Source: an uncultured Clostridium sp. (GTDB lineage Bacteria > Bacillota > Clostridia > TANB77 > CAG-508). Taken from it: DNA of 32,821 nt. A program made the position numbers and the translations under genes. The stretch covers positions 1 to 32,821 of the forward strand of contig CAOKGO010000018.1 in NCBI GenBank assembly GCA_948468045.1. Reading direction: 5' to 3'. Below the pieces are notes generated by a model. The model did not search any database. It was not told where the DNA came from and worked only from the letters and a program-made list of their open reading frames with translations. Below, piece by piece: positions 31,947 through 32,821 of the stretch. The stretch's first letter is position 1, and each line of letters opens with the position of its first letter.

Positions 31947-32024
31947 AGGTACTTAAATTTAGAATAGATATATAAGCGCTGACTTAAAAAATAAAATTTT
32001 TAAGAGTACCTAAATGCTTTTTTT
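31947..32024 (+). terminator. Possible terminator between rpsL and rpsG
   Basis: AGGTACTTAAA (31947-31957) pairs with TTTAAGAGTACCT (31999-32011, one bulge), followed by seven T at 32018-32024. The loop is long. Nothing else is recognisable in 32025-32135. Confidence 0.45.
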
Positions 32025-32113
32025 AAAGTGTTAATCAAAGAAGGAAACATTAAATCTGACATCATTTATGTATAGGATATATTATTTATCTATAAAATAT
32101 GATAAAAGATTAG

Positions 32114-32620
<507 letters not shown>

Positions 32621-32637
32621 AATTTCGATTGGAAACG

Positions 32638-32722
32638 GCAATCTACAAATTTTTACTAAAGTAATCCAAACTTCGACGTACCAACGTACGCCATCAGCTT
32701 GTATTACTTAGCAAAAATTCGT
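32638..32722 (+). repeat. Family C hairpin, copy 2 (after rpsG)
   Basis: Left stem 32645-32667, loop 32668-32700 with CTTCGACGTAC and CGTACGCCATCAGCTT, right stem 32701-32722. The outer stem differs completely from copy 1. Confidence 0.75.
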
Positions 32723-32766
32723 ATCTTACCATTTCGAATCAAAATTTTGACTAGATGTAAAAAATA

Positions 32767-32821
32767 GCAATCTACAAATTTTTACTAAAGTAATCCAAAC
32801 TTCGACGTACCAACGTACGCC
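32767..32821 (+). repeat. Family C hairpin, copy 3 (cut by window end)
   Basis: 55 bp identical to 32638-32692; the right arm lies beyond the window. Confidence 0.8.

Overview
This window comes from an AT-rich (roughly 28% GC by eye) Gram-positive chromosome, most likely an uncultivated, gut-type Clostridia-like lineage of the Bacillota. The evidence is consensus sigma-A promoters with 17-bp spacers, strong AGGAGG-type ribosome sites, an ECF sigma/zf-HC2 anti-sigma operon, AddB/RexB, TrmFO, PgeF and rpsL-rpsG. I cannot name the genus from sequence alone.

Layout. 1-2780: a structured repeat, a DUF951 gene, a 35-bp tandem repeat and an ECF sigma / anti-sigma / membrane-protein operon with its own ECF-type promoter. 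2934-3424: a minus-strand tRNA operon (broken tRNA plus tRNA-Arg(ACG)) and a plus-strand tRNA-Pro(TGG). 3414-12692: a 9.3-kb integrative and mobilizable element inserted in the 3' end of tRNA-Pro, bounded by a 12-bp direct repeat. It carries repA, tnpV, mobC, a relaxase gene, cargo (HTH-PIN protein, DUF3800, DUF6076), a candidate small RNA, xis and int. 13063-28128: housekeeping genes, namely addB, two paralogous MFS transporters flanking pgeF, an LD-carboxypeptidase, a family-4 uracil-DNA glycosylase, a glutamate-synthase-type oxidoreductase, a SNF2 helicase (minus strand) and trmFO. 28504-30195: a coiled-coil protein of unknown role. 30607-31002: a GC-rich foreign membrane-protein gene. 31351-32620: rpsL and rpsG with structured repeats.

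The central observation is recoding. Six otherwise well-conserved genes (addB, ldcA-like, udg, gltA-like, the SNF2 helicase and the DUF3800 gene) are each broken by one or two +1 shifts, nine in all. At all nine sites the shift sits exactly on an in-frame CGG codon, and skipping its C restores the frame and reads a glycine codon (CGG-N to GG-N). In the host-like genes no in-frame CGG is read as an ordinary codon, while about twenty out-of-frame CGG trinucleotides cause no break. Several shift sites lie on invariant residues, such as the Walker A GLGK of the helicase and the LG-S-A and G-E-P-F-V-G motifs of the glycosylase, and the catalytic residues lie downstream. This points to systematic +1 (quadruplet-like) decoding of CGGN as glycine, or to frameshifting at an unassigned CGG codon. 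Three in-frame CGG codons read normally occur in two genes that look recently acquired (HTH-PIN cargo and the 131-aa membrane protein). They are the main tension with the idea.

Three families of structured repeats also stand out. Family A has three hairpins with a conserved loop and covarying stems (five copies plus a fragment). Family B is a set of REP-like hairpins with a GGGACAGG-type core placed just before ribosome sites. Family C is a conserved-loop hairpin after rpsL and rpsG.
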